From contig NZ_JARUBP010000001.1 in the NCBI RefSeq assembly GCF_029626225.1, positions 4,836,001 to 4,900,000 on the forward strand: 64,000 nt of DNA, read 5' to 3'. The DNA comes from Asanoa sp. WMMD1127 (lineage in GTDB: Bacteria > Actinomycetota > Actinomycetes > Mycobacteriales > Micromonosporaceae). Below the pieces are notes generated by a model that saw nothing but the letters and a program-made list of their open reading frames with translations, made no database searches and had not been told where the DNA came from. A program made the position numbers and the translations under genes. Shown here piece after piece: positions 37,576 through 46,537 of this stretch; position 1 is the first letter of the stretch, and each line of letters begins with the position of its first letter.

Positions 37576-37979
37576 CCGCCGCTCCCGAATCACCGGCCGA
37601 ACGGTCGTTCGGTGACCTCATGGGTGAGGTCACCCGCGACCTGTCGACGCTGGTCCGGCAGGAGGTCGAGCTGGCCAAGGCCGAGCTCAAGCAGGAGGGC
37701 GCCAAGGCCGGCAAGGCCGCCGGGATGTACGGCGGCGCCGCGCTGGCGGGCTACATGGTCCTGCTGTTCCTCTCGATCGCGCTCTGGTGGGGTCTGTCCA
37801 ACGTGATGGACCAGGGCTGGGCCGCGCTCATCGTCGCCGTGATCTGGGCGGTCGCCGCCGCGGCGCTCTACGTGGTCGCTCGCAACCAGATGCGCGAGGT
37901 CCGCGGCCTGCCGCGCACGGCCGAGACCGTCAAGGACATTCCCCCAGCCCTCAAGCCCGACACGGGAGGCTACTCATGA
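37572..37979 (+). CDS. phage holin-like/YqjE family membrane protein
   Basis: A 135-residue protein: amphipathic N-terminus GDLMGEVTRDLSTLVRQEVELAKAEL (in two parts), then two transmembrane helices (YMVLLFLSIALWWGL and AALIVAVIWAVAAAALYVVA) and a cytosolic tail. This is the ACT-holin (PF07332) pattern; in chromosomes such proteins are not lytic and travel with DUF3618 proteins. Both ends overlap neighbours by 4 bases, so all three genes are coupled. Confidence 0.88.
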   Translation: MTAAPESPAERSFGDLMGEVTRDLSTLVRQEVELAKAELKQEGAKAGKAAGMYGGAALAGYMVLLFLSIALWWGLSNVMDQGWAALIVAVIWAVAAAALYVVARNQMREVRGLPRTAETVKDIPPALKPDTGGYS

Positions 37980-38626
37980 GCACCGACCCGGACCAGATCC
38001 GGCGCGAGATCGAACAGACTCGGTCCAACCTCAGTGACGACGTCGACGCGCTGGCGTACAAGGCGAGCCCACGCCGCATGGTCGACGACCGCAAACGGAA
38101 GGTCCGCAACATGTTCAGCAGCGCCCGCGACAGCGTGATGGGCACGGCGTCCCACGTGGCCGACCGCACCGGCAACGCCGCGTCGTCGCTCAAGTCGACG
38201 GCGTCGGACCAGGCGTCCACCGTCTCCGACAAGGCCTCGGACGCGGCGTCCACCGTGTCCGACGCGGTCCAGGAGGCGCCGGCCGCGATCCGCCGGCAGA
38301 CCGAGGGCAACCCGCTCGCGGCCGGGCTGATCGCGTTCGGCATCGGCTGGCTGGCCTCGTCGCTGCTCCCGGCGACCGATCGTGAGCAGCGGGCCGCCGG
38401 CGCGGTCAAGGAGAAGGTCCAGGAACACGCCGACACGATCAAGGAGGAGGCGCGCGAGCGCGTGCAGGAGGCCAAGGAGAACCTGGCCCCCACCGCGCGC
38501 GACGCGGTCGACTCCGTCAAGTCCACGGCGCAGGACGCCGCGTCGACGGTCAAGGACGAGGGCCGTTCGGCCGCCGACGACGTGAAGGTTCGTGCCCAGG
38601 AGGCTCGCGACGAGGTGCGCTCGTAA
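37976..38626 (+). CDS. DUF3618 domain protein with LEA-like repeats
   Basis: A 216-residue protein. Residues 1-50 are the DUF3618 motif (STDPDQIRREIEQTRSNLSDDVDAL, split as two pieces), followed by repeated units of the type STASDQASTVSDKASDAAS, one hydrophobic helix near 120-135 (LAAGLIAFGIGWLASSLL), and a second repeat block (SVKSTAQDAASTVKDEG). The repeats are alike in composition to the LEA-type sequences of the first operon gene. Ends 12 bases before a strong terminator. Confidence 0.88.
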   Translation: MSTDPDQIRREIEQTRSNLSDDVDALAYKASPRRMVDDRKRKVRNMFSSARDSVMGTASHVADRTGNAASSLKSTASDQASTVSDKASDAASTVSDAVQEAPAAIRRQTEGNPLAAGLIAFGIGWLASSLLPATDREQRAAGAVKEKVQEHADTIKEEARERVQEAKENLAPTARDAVDSVKSTAQDAASTVKDEGRSAADDVKVRAQEARDEVRS

Positions 38627-38638
38627 CGCGGGCTCGCG

Positions 38639-38669
38639 AGGCCGGCCACCGGTTCGGTGGCCGGCCTTT
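38639..38669 (+). terminator. rho-independent-type terminator of the stress operon
   Basis: AGGCCGGCCACC (38639-38650) and GGTGGCCGGCCT (38656-38667) form a perfect 12-bp stem with loop GGTTC, followed by a short T run. It ends the three-gene operon and insulates the exporter gene that begins 39 bases further on. Confidence 0.8.
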
Positions 38670-38707
38670 CGCGTCGTGGGCCCGGTCCCGGCAATTAGGG
38701 TGGAACG

Positions 38708-40135
38708 GTGCAGCAACTGCGCGGACGTTCGCTGCTGGTCCTGCTGATCTGCTGCTGCAGCATCTTCATCGTCGGCCTGGACACCAGCGCGCTCAACGTG
38801 GCGCTGCCGTCGATCCAGCGGGAGCTGGACGCGTCGATCCAGGGCGCCCAGTGGACGATCGACGCGTACACCCTGGTCCTCGCGTCCTTCCTGATCCTGT
38901 CGGCATCGACCGCGGACCGGGTCGGGCGCAGGCGGGTGTTCCAGGTCGGGCTGGCGGTCTTCGGTCTCGGCTCGCTGCTCTGCGGGCTCGCGCCGTCGCT
39001 CGGGTGGCTGATCGCGTTCCGGGTGCTGCAGGCCGTCGGCGGCAGCATGCTCAACCCGGTCGCAATCTCGATCATCACCAACACGTTCACCGAGCCGGGG
39101 GCGAGGGCGAAGGCGATCGGCGTGTGGGGCGGCGTCGTGGGCGTCAGCATCGCCGCCGGCCCGGTGCTCGGCGGCCTGCTGGTGCAGGCGTTCAGCTGGC
39201 GGGCGATCTTTTTCATCAACGTGCCCATCGCGCTCGCCGCGATGATCCTGGCCGGACACTTCGTCGAGGAGTCGCGGGCTGCCGGGCACCGCCGCTTCGA
39301 CCCGTTGGGCCAGCTGCTGCTGATCACCGCGGTCGGCTCGCTCACCTTCGGGATCATCGAGGCGCCGATGCGCGGCTGGGGCTCGACCGCGATCATCTCG
39401 TGCTTCGGCCTGGCCATCGCCGCCTTCGTGATGCTCGTGCTCTGGGAGCTCCGCCACCGCGAACCGTTGATCGACCTGCGGTTCTTCCGGTCTCCGCCCT
39501 TCAGCGGGGCCGCGGCCATCGCGCTGCTCGCGTTCACCGCCCAGGGCGGCTTCCTGCTGCTCAACACGCTCTACCTGCAGGACGCGCTGGGCTTCTCGCC
39601 GCTCGAGGCCGGGTTGGCCATCCTCCCGATGGCGGCGGTGATGGCCATCGTCGGACCGGTCTCCGGCCGGTTGGTGGCCCGCTACGGCCCCCGTCCCTCA
39701 CTGGCCCTGGGCGGCTCGTCGGTGCTGCTCGCCGGGCTGATCACCGTCATACCGCGCGGCGACCCGGCGTACTCCCGGCTGTTCGTGGTCTACACGCTGA
39801 TCGGGTTCGGTCTCGGCTGGATCAACGCGGCGATCACCAACACGGCCGTGGCCGGCATGCCCAACCGCCAGGCGGGCGTCGCGGCCGGCATCACCTCGAC
39901 CATGCGCCAGCTCGGCCAGACACTCGGCGTCGCGATCATCGGGTCGATCATCGCGGCGCACGTGACCCAGGTGGCGGAGACGCCCGCCTTCATGTCGGCC
40001 TACCACGTCAGCTGGGCCGTGATCGCCGGCATCGGGCTGGCCAACCTGGTCATCGGCCTGGTCACCACGTCACCGCGCGCCCAGCGGTCGGCGGCGCGCA
40101 ACGCCGATCGCATGGGCGCGGCGGCCCGGGACTAG
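38708..40135 (+). CDS. EmrB/QacA-type MFS exporter (DHA2 family)
   Basis: A 475-residue protein with about fourteen hydrophobic segments. The DHA2 hallmarks are GLDTSALNVALPSIQRELDA (residues about 19-38), the loop ASTADRVGRRRVF, motif C as GVVGVSIAAGPVLGGLL, and FFINVPIA. It probably exports drugs or metabolites by proton antiport. GTG start with TAGGGT six bases upstream. No regulator adjoins. The last 4 bases overlap the convergent secreted protein gene. Confidence 0.93.
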   Translation: MQQLRGRSLLVLLICCCSIFIVGLDTSALNVALPSIQRELDASIQGAQWTIDAYTLVLASFLILSASTADRVGRRRVFQVGLAVFGLGSLLCGLAPSLGWLIAFRVLQAVGGSMLNPVAISIITNTFTEPGARAKAIGVWGGVVGVSIAAGPVLGGLLVQAFSWRAIFFINVPIALAAMILAGHFVEESRAAGHRRFDPLGQLLLITAVGSLTFGIIEAPMRGWGSTAIISCFGLAIAAFVMLVLWELRHREPLIDLRFFRSPPFSGAAAIALLAFTAQGGFLLLNTLYLQDALGFSPLEAGLAILPMAAVMAIVGPVSGRLVARYGPRPSLALGGSSVLLAGLITVIPRGDPAYSRLFVVYTLIGFGLGWINAAITNTAVAGMPNRQAGVAAGITSTMRQLGQTLGVAIIGSIIAAHVTQVAETPAFMSAYHVSWAVIAGIGLANLVIGLVTTSPRAQRSAARNADRMGAAARD

Positions 40136-41208
40136 CGCACCCGCAGCGTGGCCTTCGCGGTGTCGGACTTCCCGTCGACGGTCAGGCGGTAGACGAAGCT
40201 GTCGTCGTGCTTCGTCGTGTTGCGATAGACGAAACCCTTGCTGGTGGTACGCACGATCGTGCCGTACGCCGGCGGGGTCACGATCTCCAGCGTGGCCGCG
40301 CTGGTGGCGGCGTCGTTGACCAGCACGCTGATCGTCTTCTGCTCGAGGTGGCGCACCTGAACCGTGTCGTCGACCGCGGTCGGCGCCTCGGTGAAGTGCC
40401 CGCGCCCGTCGCCGATGAAGTGCGACACCACATTCCCGGCGGGGTCGTAACGCTCCAGACGCACATCCAGCTTGTGGTCGCCGTTGGCGTCGAGCGCGTC
40501 GACCTCGTAGACGTCGTCGTCGCGCAGGACGATCCGCTCACCGTCGTCGAGGACGACGACCGCGCCGAAGCCCGGCGTCTCCGGCCACGCGCCGTCGAAC
40601 CCGGCGACGAGGTCGGTGGCGCCGTTGCGGTCGAAGTCGGCGAACTCGAAGTCCATCGAGATCCCGCCCTGGTGGACCGGACCCGCCACGAGCTGACCGG
40701 ACGGTGTGTTGAGCCAGGTGACGACGCCGTCGCTGTCATCGGTCCACTCGTAGACGTCGACCAGGGCGTCGGTGTTGAAGTTCTCCAGCCCGATGTAGCT
40801 CGGCCGCGTGATCGCGTCGAAGCCACCGGTCGGCGTGAAGCTCTCGAGGATGATCACGTCGCTGTCGACACCCGGCGTGCGGCCGTTGAAGTACGCCAGC
40901 AGCAGCTCGGCCGTCCCGTTGCCACCTAGATCGACGATCACGCCCAGGTCCGGGCAGTAGCCGACCTCGGACGGGTCCGGCCACGTGTATCGCGTCGCCG
41001 GGCCGAAGCCCCCGCCGGCCTGGCCGAGCTCGACGTCGACGCCGCAGTCGCCTTCGAGGTCCACGAGCGTGGCGCGGTCGGTGCGGCCATCCGCGTTGAC
41101 GTCCCCGAGCAGCGGTTCGTACTGGCCACCGGCGAACGCCGGCTGAGCCAGAACCATGGTCATCGCGGCCGCGGTCGCGCATGCCGCAAGAAGTCGCTTA
41201 GCCCTCAA
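40132..41208 (-). CDS. secreted FG-GAP/VCBS-like repeat protein
   Basis: A 358-residue exported protein. The start is TTG at 41208, with GGGAGGAA six bases upstream, and gives a normal signal peptide (KRLLAACATAAAMTMVLAQPAFA). The body has calcium-loop-like repeats (GDVNADGRTDRATLV, ADFDRNGATDLVAG, LDANGDHKLDVRLE) as in integrin-like propellers; the last 80 residues (PTAVDDTVQVRHLEQ onward) resemble a cadherin/Big_9-type Ig module. Probably an extracellular binding or adhesion protein. Confidence 0.78.
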   Translation of the reverse strand: MRAKRLLAACATAAAMTMVLAQPAFAGGQYEPLLGDVNADGRTDRATLVDLEGDCGVDVELGQAGGGFGPATRYTWPDPSEVGYCPDLGVIVDLGGNGTAELLLAYFNGRTPGVDSDVIILESFTPTGGFDAITRPSYIGLENFNTDALVDVYEWTDDSDGVVTWLNTPSGQLVAGPVHQGGISMDFEFADFDRNGATDLVAGFDGAWPETPGFGAVVVLDDGERIVLRDDDVYEVDALDANGDHKLDVRLERYDPAGNVVSHFIGDGRGHFTEAPTAVDDTVQVRHLEQKTISVLVNDAATSAATLEIVTPPAYGTIVRTTSKGFVYRNTTKHDDSFVYRLTVDGKSDTAKATLRVR

Positions 41209-41394
41209 TTCCGCTTCCTCCCCGTGACGATTCCGGCCTCTGCGGACCGGGACGATGGCGGACCGTAGCGCACTCCACGCGGCGGGTGACACCGCCCTGA
41301 CCGGATTCCGACTCCGGGCAACCGCGACCGGACATGGATGACCGTCATTGCACGCCGACCCACAGATCCGTAGCATGACGTTTACGGCTGTCAA

Positions 41395-41406
41395 TGAAAC
41401 GTTTCA
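41395..41406. promoter_or_regulatory. LacI-family operator TGAAACGTTTCA
   Basis: A perfect 12-bp palindrome with central CG, the classic LacI/GalR operator type, 41 bases before the rhamnosidase ATG. Outer arms CGGCTG (41386-41391) and CAGCCG (41407-41412) extend the symmetry imperfectly. It should repress the GH78 gene until an inducer is present. Confidence 0.7.
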
Positions 41407-41446
41407 CAGCCGAGATCCGCCCGTCCCCGGATCGGTTGGAGGAACC

Positions 41447-44400
41447 ATGCCACCCACCACACCGCGCCGCCTCGCCGGCGCGGCCACCACCCTCGTCTGC
41501 GCCGCCGCACTGCTGGTCGCGGGCGCCGCGCCCGCGCACGCCGCGCCGGTCAACCTGGCCGGCGCCAACTGGATCTGGTACCCGGAGGGCAATCCGGCCG
41601 ACAGCGTGCCGGCCGCGACCCGCTACCTGCGCCGCACGTTCACCGCACCGTCCGGTGTGGTCAGTGAGGCCCAGCTCGTCGTGACCGGCGACGACAGCGT
41701 CGACGTGTGGCTCAACGGCGTCCCGCTGGCCAGCTCGGCGCAGGCGGTCGACTCGTGGCAACGCGCGCTCTACGTCGACCTGGCCAGCGCGCTGCGGCCC
41801 GGCGCCGCCAACACGCTCGCGATCGCCGCCCGCAACACCGCCGCCGGACCGGCCGGCGTGCTCGGCCGGCTCCGGGTGGTCGCCGCGGGCGGCACCGTCG
41901 AGCTCGTCACCGACAGCGCCTGGAAGGCCGCCAACAGCGTCGGTCCGGATTGGACGGAGCCGGCGACCAGCGACGCCGCCTGGCCCGCGGCCCGGGTCGC
42001 GGCCGGCTACGGCGCGGGACCCTGGGGGAGCGCGGTCGCGGGCCCCGACGTCGCCGCCGCCTCGCCGCTGGCGGTGACCGCGCCGACCACGGAGCGCCGG
42101 GTCACGCCGATCGGCATCGACGCCGCGCGGCCGCGGTTCGGGTGGAAGGCGGGCGCGCCGGCGACCAGCGAGCTCGTGCAGGGCGCCTACCAGGTGATCG
42201 TCTCGAACACGGAGGCCGCGGTCCAGGGCGGCACCGGTGACGTGTGGGACAGCGGCCGCGTGGTGTCCGGCCGCTCGGTCGACGCGACCTACGGCGGTCC
42301 GGCGCTCGCGTCGCGCGCCCGCTACTGGTGGCGGGCCCGGGTCTGGGACACCCAGGGCCGGCAGGGCGCGTGGGGACCGGTGAGCTGGTTCGAGACCGGG
42401 CAGTACAACCCGGCCACCGGCTGGCAGGCCGCTTTCGTCGGGTCGAGCGCCGGTGCGCCGGCCCTCACCGGCGCGAGCTGGATCTGGTATCCCGAGGGCG
42501 ATCCGGGCGCGAGCGCGCCGATCGGCGCCCGCTACCTGCGGCGGACGTTCACCCTCCCGGCCGGCACGACCCGGGCCACGCTGACCGTCACCGGCGACGA
42601 CACCGCCGACGTGTGGGTCAACGGCACGCAGGTGACCACCTCGCCGCGGGTCTACGAGTCGTGGAAGAGCGCGGCCGTCGTCGACGTGACCGCCCGCCTG
42701 CAGACCGGTAGCAACACGATCGCCGTGGCGACCGAGAACACGACGGTCTCGCCGGCCGGCATGGTCGCCGCGCTCGAGGTGACCGGCGCGACGCCGACCC
42801 GGGTCGTCACCGACGGCGCGTGGAAGGCGAGCCAGACCGCGCCCGCGGGCTGGCAGAACCCCGGCTTCGCCGACGGCGGCTGGCCGGCGGCGCGGGCGAT
42901 CGCGGGCTACGGCGCCGGGCCGTGGGGAAGCCAGGTCTCCGTCGCGCGCGGTGCGCCGTACGTCCGGAAGGGTTTCTCGCTCGCCAAGCCCGTGGCCAGC
43001 GCCCGGCTGATGGTGACGGCGCTCGGGTTGCACGAGACGCGGATCAACGGCGCCAAGGTCGGCGGTGAGGCGCTCGCTCCAGGGTGGACGGACTACAACC
43101 GGCGCGTGCAGTACCGGATCCTCGACGTGACGGGGCAGGTGCGGCAGGGCGACAACGCGATCGGGGCCTACCTCGGCAACGGGTGGTACTCCGGCTCGCT
43201 CGGCATGGGCGGCAACCAGCGTTACGGGACCCAGCCCTGGTATTCGGCCGATCTGGTCGTGCGGCACACCGACGGCACCACGACGACCGTGCGGACCGAC
43301 GGGTCCTGGAAGACGGCGGCGAGCCCCATCCGATTCGACGACATCTACCACGGCGAGGAGTACGACGCCCGGAGCGCGCAAGCGGGCTGGGACCAGCCGG
43401 GCTTCGACGACGGCGCCTGGGCGGCCGTGACCGTCCGCGGTGGAGCGAAGCCGAACCTCGTCGCCGCCGTCGACCCGGGCGTCGCGGTGCAGGCGTCCGT
43501 GCCCGCCGTGTCGGTGGCCCAGCCCAGGCCGGGCGTCTGGGTGGTCGACCTCGGGCAGAACTTCGCGGGCTGGAACCGGCTGCGCGTGCGCGGTCCGGCC
43601 GGCACGACGGTGACGATGCGGCACGCCGAGGTGCTCAACCCGGACGGCACCGTCTACACCGCCAACCTGCGGGCGGCCCGGGCCACCGATCGGTTCACCC
43701 TGGCCGGCACCGACGCCGACGAGGTCTGGGAACCGCGGTTCACGGTCCACGGCTACCGCTACGTCGAGCTGACCGGGTTCCCGGGCACGCCGACATCGTC
43801 GACCGTGACCGGGCTGGCGGCGTGGACCAACGGGGCCTCCTCAGGCACGTTCACCACCTCGAACGCGTTGGTCAACCAGGTGCAGCGCAACATCCTGTGG
43901 GGACAGCGGTCCAACATGCTGACGATCCCGACGGACTGCCCGCAGCGCGACGAGCGGCTCGGCTGGACCGGTGACATCGCGGCGTTCGTGGGCACGTCGA
44001 CGTTCAACATGGACGTGCACGGGCTACTCGACAAGTTCACCGACGACCTGACCGACGCACAGCGGGCCGACGGGGCGTTCACCGACGTGGCGCCGGCGGT
44101 CTGTTGCGGCGCCGGCACGGCGGGTTGGGGCGACGCGGGCGTGATCGTCCCGTACACCGTGTGGCAGCGCTATGGCGACCTGCGCATCGTCGACGAGAAC
44201 TTCGAGGCGATGCGGCGCTGGGTCGACTTCTCCCGGGCCACCTCGGGCGCCGACCTGATCCGCAACCAGTGGACCTACGGCGACTGGCTCAACGTCAACG
44301 ACAACACCGCCAACGACCTCATCTCGACCGCGTACTTCGGCTACACCGCGCGGCTCGTCTCGCGGATGGCGGCGGCGACGGGCCGCACGGCGGAGGCGTC

Positions 44401-45154
44401 CTCCTACGGCGCCCTGGCCGACCAGGTGGCGGCGGCGTTCACCAACCGGTTCGTCGCGGCCGACGGCACGGTCTCGGGCAACACCCAGACGGGGTACGTG
44501 CTGGCGCTCTCGTTCGGGCTCGTGCCGGCGGCCCGGGTGCAGGCGGTGGCCGACAAGCTGGCCGCGAAGGTGGCCTCCCGCAGCGGGCACCTCAGCGTCG
44601 GGTTCCTGGGCGTCGAGAACCTGCTGCCGGTGCTGGCCGAGAACGGGCACCTCGCGACGGCGTACCAGGTGCTGCTGCAGCCCGACTATCCCGGCTGGGG
44701 TTACATGAGCGCGCGCGGCGGCACGACGATCTGGGAGCGGTGGGACGGGATCCGCACCGACGGGTCGTTCCAGGACGCGGGGATGAACTCGTTCAACCAC
44801 TATGGACTGGGCTCGGTCGGTGACTTCCTCTACCGGTCGGTCGGTGGCGTCGGCCCGGATCCGCGGGACCCGGGCTACCGGCGGTTGGTGATCGCGCCGC
44901 GGCCCGGTGGCGGGCTCACGTCGGGGCGGGCCGACCTCCAGACGCCGTACGGGCGGGCGTTGTCGGACTGGTCCCTCGCCGGCGGGACGCTGACCCTGCG
45001 CGTGGAGGTGCCGCCGAACAGCACGGCCACCGTCCGGGTGCCGGCGGCGTCGCCGGGGGCGGTGACGGCGCCGGCCCAGGCGGTGCCGATGGGCTACGCG
45101 TCCGGCGCGGCGGTGTTCCACGTCGCGGCGGGGTCCTACACGTTCACGGCTTGA
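41447..45154 (+). CDS. secreted alpha-L-rhamnosidase (GH78) with duplicated binding module
   Basis: A 1235-residue enzyme: signal peptide to about residue 32 (APAHA-AP); module A about 36-205 (WIWYPEGNPADS); a fibronectin-like rhamnosidase N-domain (IGIDAARPRFGWK, about 225-335); module B about 343-500 (WIWYPEGDPGAS), a copy of A; then Bac_rhamnosid N, catalytic barrel and C-terminal beta domain. The acidic catalytic motif DCPQRDERLGWTGD lies near residue 829. The enzyme releases L-rhamnose from plant or bacterial glycans. ATG preceded by GGAGGAA. Controlled by the operator at 41395. Confidence 0.93.
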   Translation: MPPTTPRRLAGAATTLVCAAALLVAGAAPAHAAPVNLAGANWIWYPEGNPADSVPAATRYLRRTFTAPSGVVSEAQLVVTGDDSVDVWLNGVPLASSAQAVDSWQRALYVDLASALRPGAANTLAIAARNTAAGPAGVLGRLRVVAAGGTVELVTDSAWKAANSVGPDWTEPATSDAAWPAARVAAGYGAGPWGSAVAGPDVAAASPLAVTAPTTERRVTPIGIDAARPRFGWKAGAPATSELVQGAYQVIVSNTEAAVQGGTGDVWDSGRVVSGRSVDATYGGPALASRARYWWRARVWDTQGRQGAWGPVSWFETGQYNPATGWQAAFVGSSAGAPALTGASWIWYPEGDPGASAPIGARYLRRTFTLPAGTTRATLTVTGDDTADVWVNGTQVTTSPRVYESWKSAAVVDVTARLQTGSNTIAVATENTTVSPAGMVAALEVTGATPTRVVTDGAWKASQTAPAGWQNPGFADGGWPAARAIAGYGAGPWGSQVSVARGAPYVRKGFSLAKPVASARLMVTALGLHETRINGAKVGGEALAPGWTDYNRRVQYRILDVTGQVRQGDNAIGAYLGNGWYSGSLGMGGNQRYGTQPWYSADLVVRHTDGTTTTVRTDGSWKTAASPIRFDDIYHGEEYDARSAQAGWDQPGFDDGAWAAVTVRGGAKPNLVAAVDPGVAVQASVPAVSVAQPRPGVWVVDLGQNFAGWNRLRVRGPAGTTVTMRHAEVLNPDGTVYTANLRAARATDRFTLAGTDADEVWEPRFTVHGYRYVELTGFPGTPTSSTVTGLAAWTNGASSGTFTTSNALVNQVQRNILWGQRSNMLTIPTDCPQRDERLGWTGDIAAFVGTSTFNMDVHGLLDKFTDDLTDAQRADGAFTDVAPAVCCGAGTAGWGDAGVIVPYTVWQRYGDLRIVDENFEAMRRWVDFSRATSGADLIRNQWTYGDWLNVNDNTANDLISTAYFGYTARLVSRMAAATGRTAEASSYGALADQVAAAFTNRFVAADGTVSGNTQTGYVLALSFGLVPAARVQAVADKLAAKVASRSGHLSVGFLGVENLLPVLAENGHLATAYQVLLQPDYPGWGYMSARGGTTIWERWDGIRTDGSFQDAGMNSFNHYGLGSVGDFLYRSVGGVGPDPRDPGYRRLVIAPRPGGGLTSGRADLQTPYGRALSDWSLAGGTLTLRVEVPPNSTATVRVPAASPGAVTAPAQAVPMGYASGAAVFHVAAGSYTFTA

Positions 45155-45179
45155 GGGGTTGCGCTTCTCCGCGAACGGC

Positions 45180-45220
45180 GTACTGTATCGATCCAGAGGC
45201 GCTCTGGATCGATACAGTAC
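45180..45220. promoter_or_regulatory. 41-bp perfect inverted repeat, double LacI operator
   Basis: Arms of 19 bp (45180-45198 and 45202-45220) are exact reverse complements around a GCG centre. Each arm contains a near-palindromic half: CTGTATCGATCCAG (45183-45196) and CTGGATCGATACAG (45204-45217), with centres 21 bp apart, two helical turns. It ends two bases before the Shine-Dalgarno of the LacI gene. Autorepression is likely; the stem could also help end rhamnosidase transcripts. Confidence 0.75.
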
Positions 45221-45234
45221 CGGAGGTGGTTGCG

Positions 45235-46299
45235 GTGCGGCCCACGTTGCAGACCGTCGCGGACGCCGTCGGGGTGTCCCGCAGCACGGTGTCCAACGCC
45301 TACAGCCGGCCGGACCAGCTCTCCGCCGACCTGCGTGACCGCATCCTGTCGGCCGCGGCCGACCTGGGTTACGCCGGTCCCGACCCCACGGCCCGGTCGC
45401 TGCGCAAGCGCCGGGCCGGGGCGATCGGCGTGCTGTTCACCGCCACCCTGTCGTACGCGTTCACCGATCCCTACGCCGTGCAGTACCTGCGCGGTCTGGC
45501 CGGCGCGGCCGAGGAGGGCCGCACCGGCCTGCTGCTCCTGCCGCTGTCGATGGACGACGAGGAGGCGGCGGTCGCGGCGGTCAACGACGCCGTGGTCGAC
45601 GGGTTCTGCGTCTACTGCATGCCGGAGTGGCACCCGGCGCTCGCCGCGATCCAGGCGCGCGGGCTGCCCGTGGTGGCGGGGCAGCGGCGCCCGGAGGACG
45701 GCCCGCAGACGTCGTTCGTCGGCATCGACGAGGCGGCGGCGACCCGGGCCGCGGGCGACCACCTGGTCGCGCTCGGCCACCGGCGGCTCGCGGTGCTGGG
45801 TGAGTACTTCACCGTGGCCCAGGTGACCGGGCCGGCGCGGATCGCGTCGCCCGGCGACGTCCCCTACTACTCCGACCGGGAGCGGCTGCGCGGCTACGCG
45901 GAGGCGCTCGCCTCGGTCGGCGTGCCGTGGTCGGCGGTCAGCACGGTCAACGCCGCCCGCAACGGCCGCGCCGAGGGCGCCGCGGCGGCCGCCCAGCTGC
46001 TCGACCGGGCGCCGCGACCGACCGCGATCGCGGCGCTGAGCGACATCCTGGCGCTCGGCGTGCTGGACGCGGTGCGGGCGCGCGGCCTGCGACCCGGGCA
46101 CGACATCTCGATCGTCGGCTTCGACGACATCCCGGACGCCGCGACCGAGGGACTGACCACCGTCCACCAACCGGCGGCCGAGCGCGGGCGGCGCTCCGGC
46201 CTGCTGCTGCTCGACCCGCCCACCGATCCCGCCGACCGCACGGTCGTGCTGCCGACGAAGCTCGTCGTCCGCGCGACCACCGGCCCGGCACCGTCCTGA
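45235..46299 (+). CDS. LacI family transcriptional regulator
   Basis: A 354-residue regulator: helix-turn-helix TVADAVGVSRSTVSNAYSRP at about residues 7-26, ligand domain with SFVGIDEAAATRAAGDHLVALGHRR (in part) and the conserved ISIVGFDDIPDAATEGLT. GTG at 45235 has GGAGG eight bases upstream. Its own control region is the 41-bp double palindrome, unlike the TGAAACGTTTCA site of the rhamnosidase, so it may not be the rhamnosidase repressor. An unusually acidic DD-rich and YFTVAQV insertion mid-protein suggests a specific ligand, unknown. Confidence 0.93.
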   Translation: MRPTLQTVADAVGVSRSTVSNAYSRPDQLSADLRDRILSAAADLGYAGPDPTARSLRKRRAGAIGVLFTATLSYAFTDPYAVQYLRGLAGAAEEGRTGLLLLPLSMDDEEAAVAAVNDAVVDGFCVYCMPEWHPALAAIQARGLPVVAGQRRPEDGPQTSFVGIDEAAATRAAGDHLVALGHRRLAVLGEYFTVAQVTGPARIASPGDVPYYSDRERLRGYAEALASVGVPWSAVSTVNAARNGRAEGAAAAAQLLDRAPRPTAIAALSDILALGVLDAVRARGLRPGHDISIVGFDDIPDAATEGLTTVHQPAAERGRRSGLLLLDPPTDPADRTVVLPTKLVVRATTGPAPS

Positions 46300-46312
46300 G
46301 AGGAGCACGCTC

Positions 46313-46522
46313 ATGTGGGAAGTGTCCGGCATGGTCCAGGCCATGAACGAGACCCGGCGCGAGGTCAACTCCGCGCGCCCGAACGCGCCCGTCGTCACAC
46401 CCCGCCAACGCGGCCAGGGCCGCGGCGACCCGTTCCGGCTGGGCGCGGCGGCCCTGCTGCGCCGCCTCGCCGACCGGGTCGAACCCCGCCGCCGCCAGCC
46501 CTGCTCGACCGCCGCGGCCTAG
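46313..46522 (+). CDS. small basic protein
   Basis: A 69-residue frame 13 bases after the LacI gene, with GAGAGGAG upstream of ATG. It starts MWEVSGMVQAMNETRREV and is rich in Arg towards the end (LLRRLADRVEPRRRQP). No domain is recognised. The good ribosome binding site and a terminator just after it support a real gene; it probably shares the LacI transcript. Confidence 0.55.
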   Translation: MWEVSGMVQAMNETRREVNSARPNAPVVTPRQRGQGRGDPFRLGAAALLRRLADRVEPRRRQPCSTAAA

Positions 46523-46537
46523 CGCGACCTGAGAACC

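Noticed and set aside
37572-37979. Prophage lysis gene because of the holin-like protein
   Set aside because: No phage genes nearby; the DUF3618/holin-like pair is a chromosomal actinobacterial arrangement.
38708-40135. Part of an antibiotic biosynthetic cluster with the EmrB exporter
   Set aside because: No biosynthetic genes (PKS, NRPS, RiPP, terpene) occur in the window.
45180-45220. 41-bp palindrome as purely a transcription terminator
   Set aside because: No T-tract, and internal LacI-type symmetry plus position just before the regulator's start fit an operator better.
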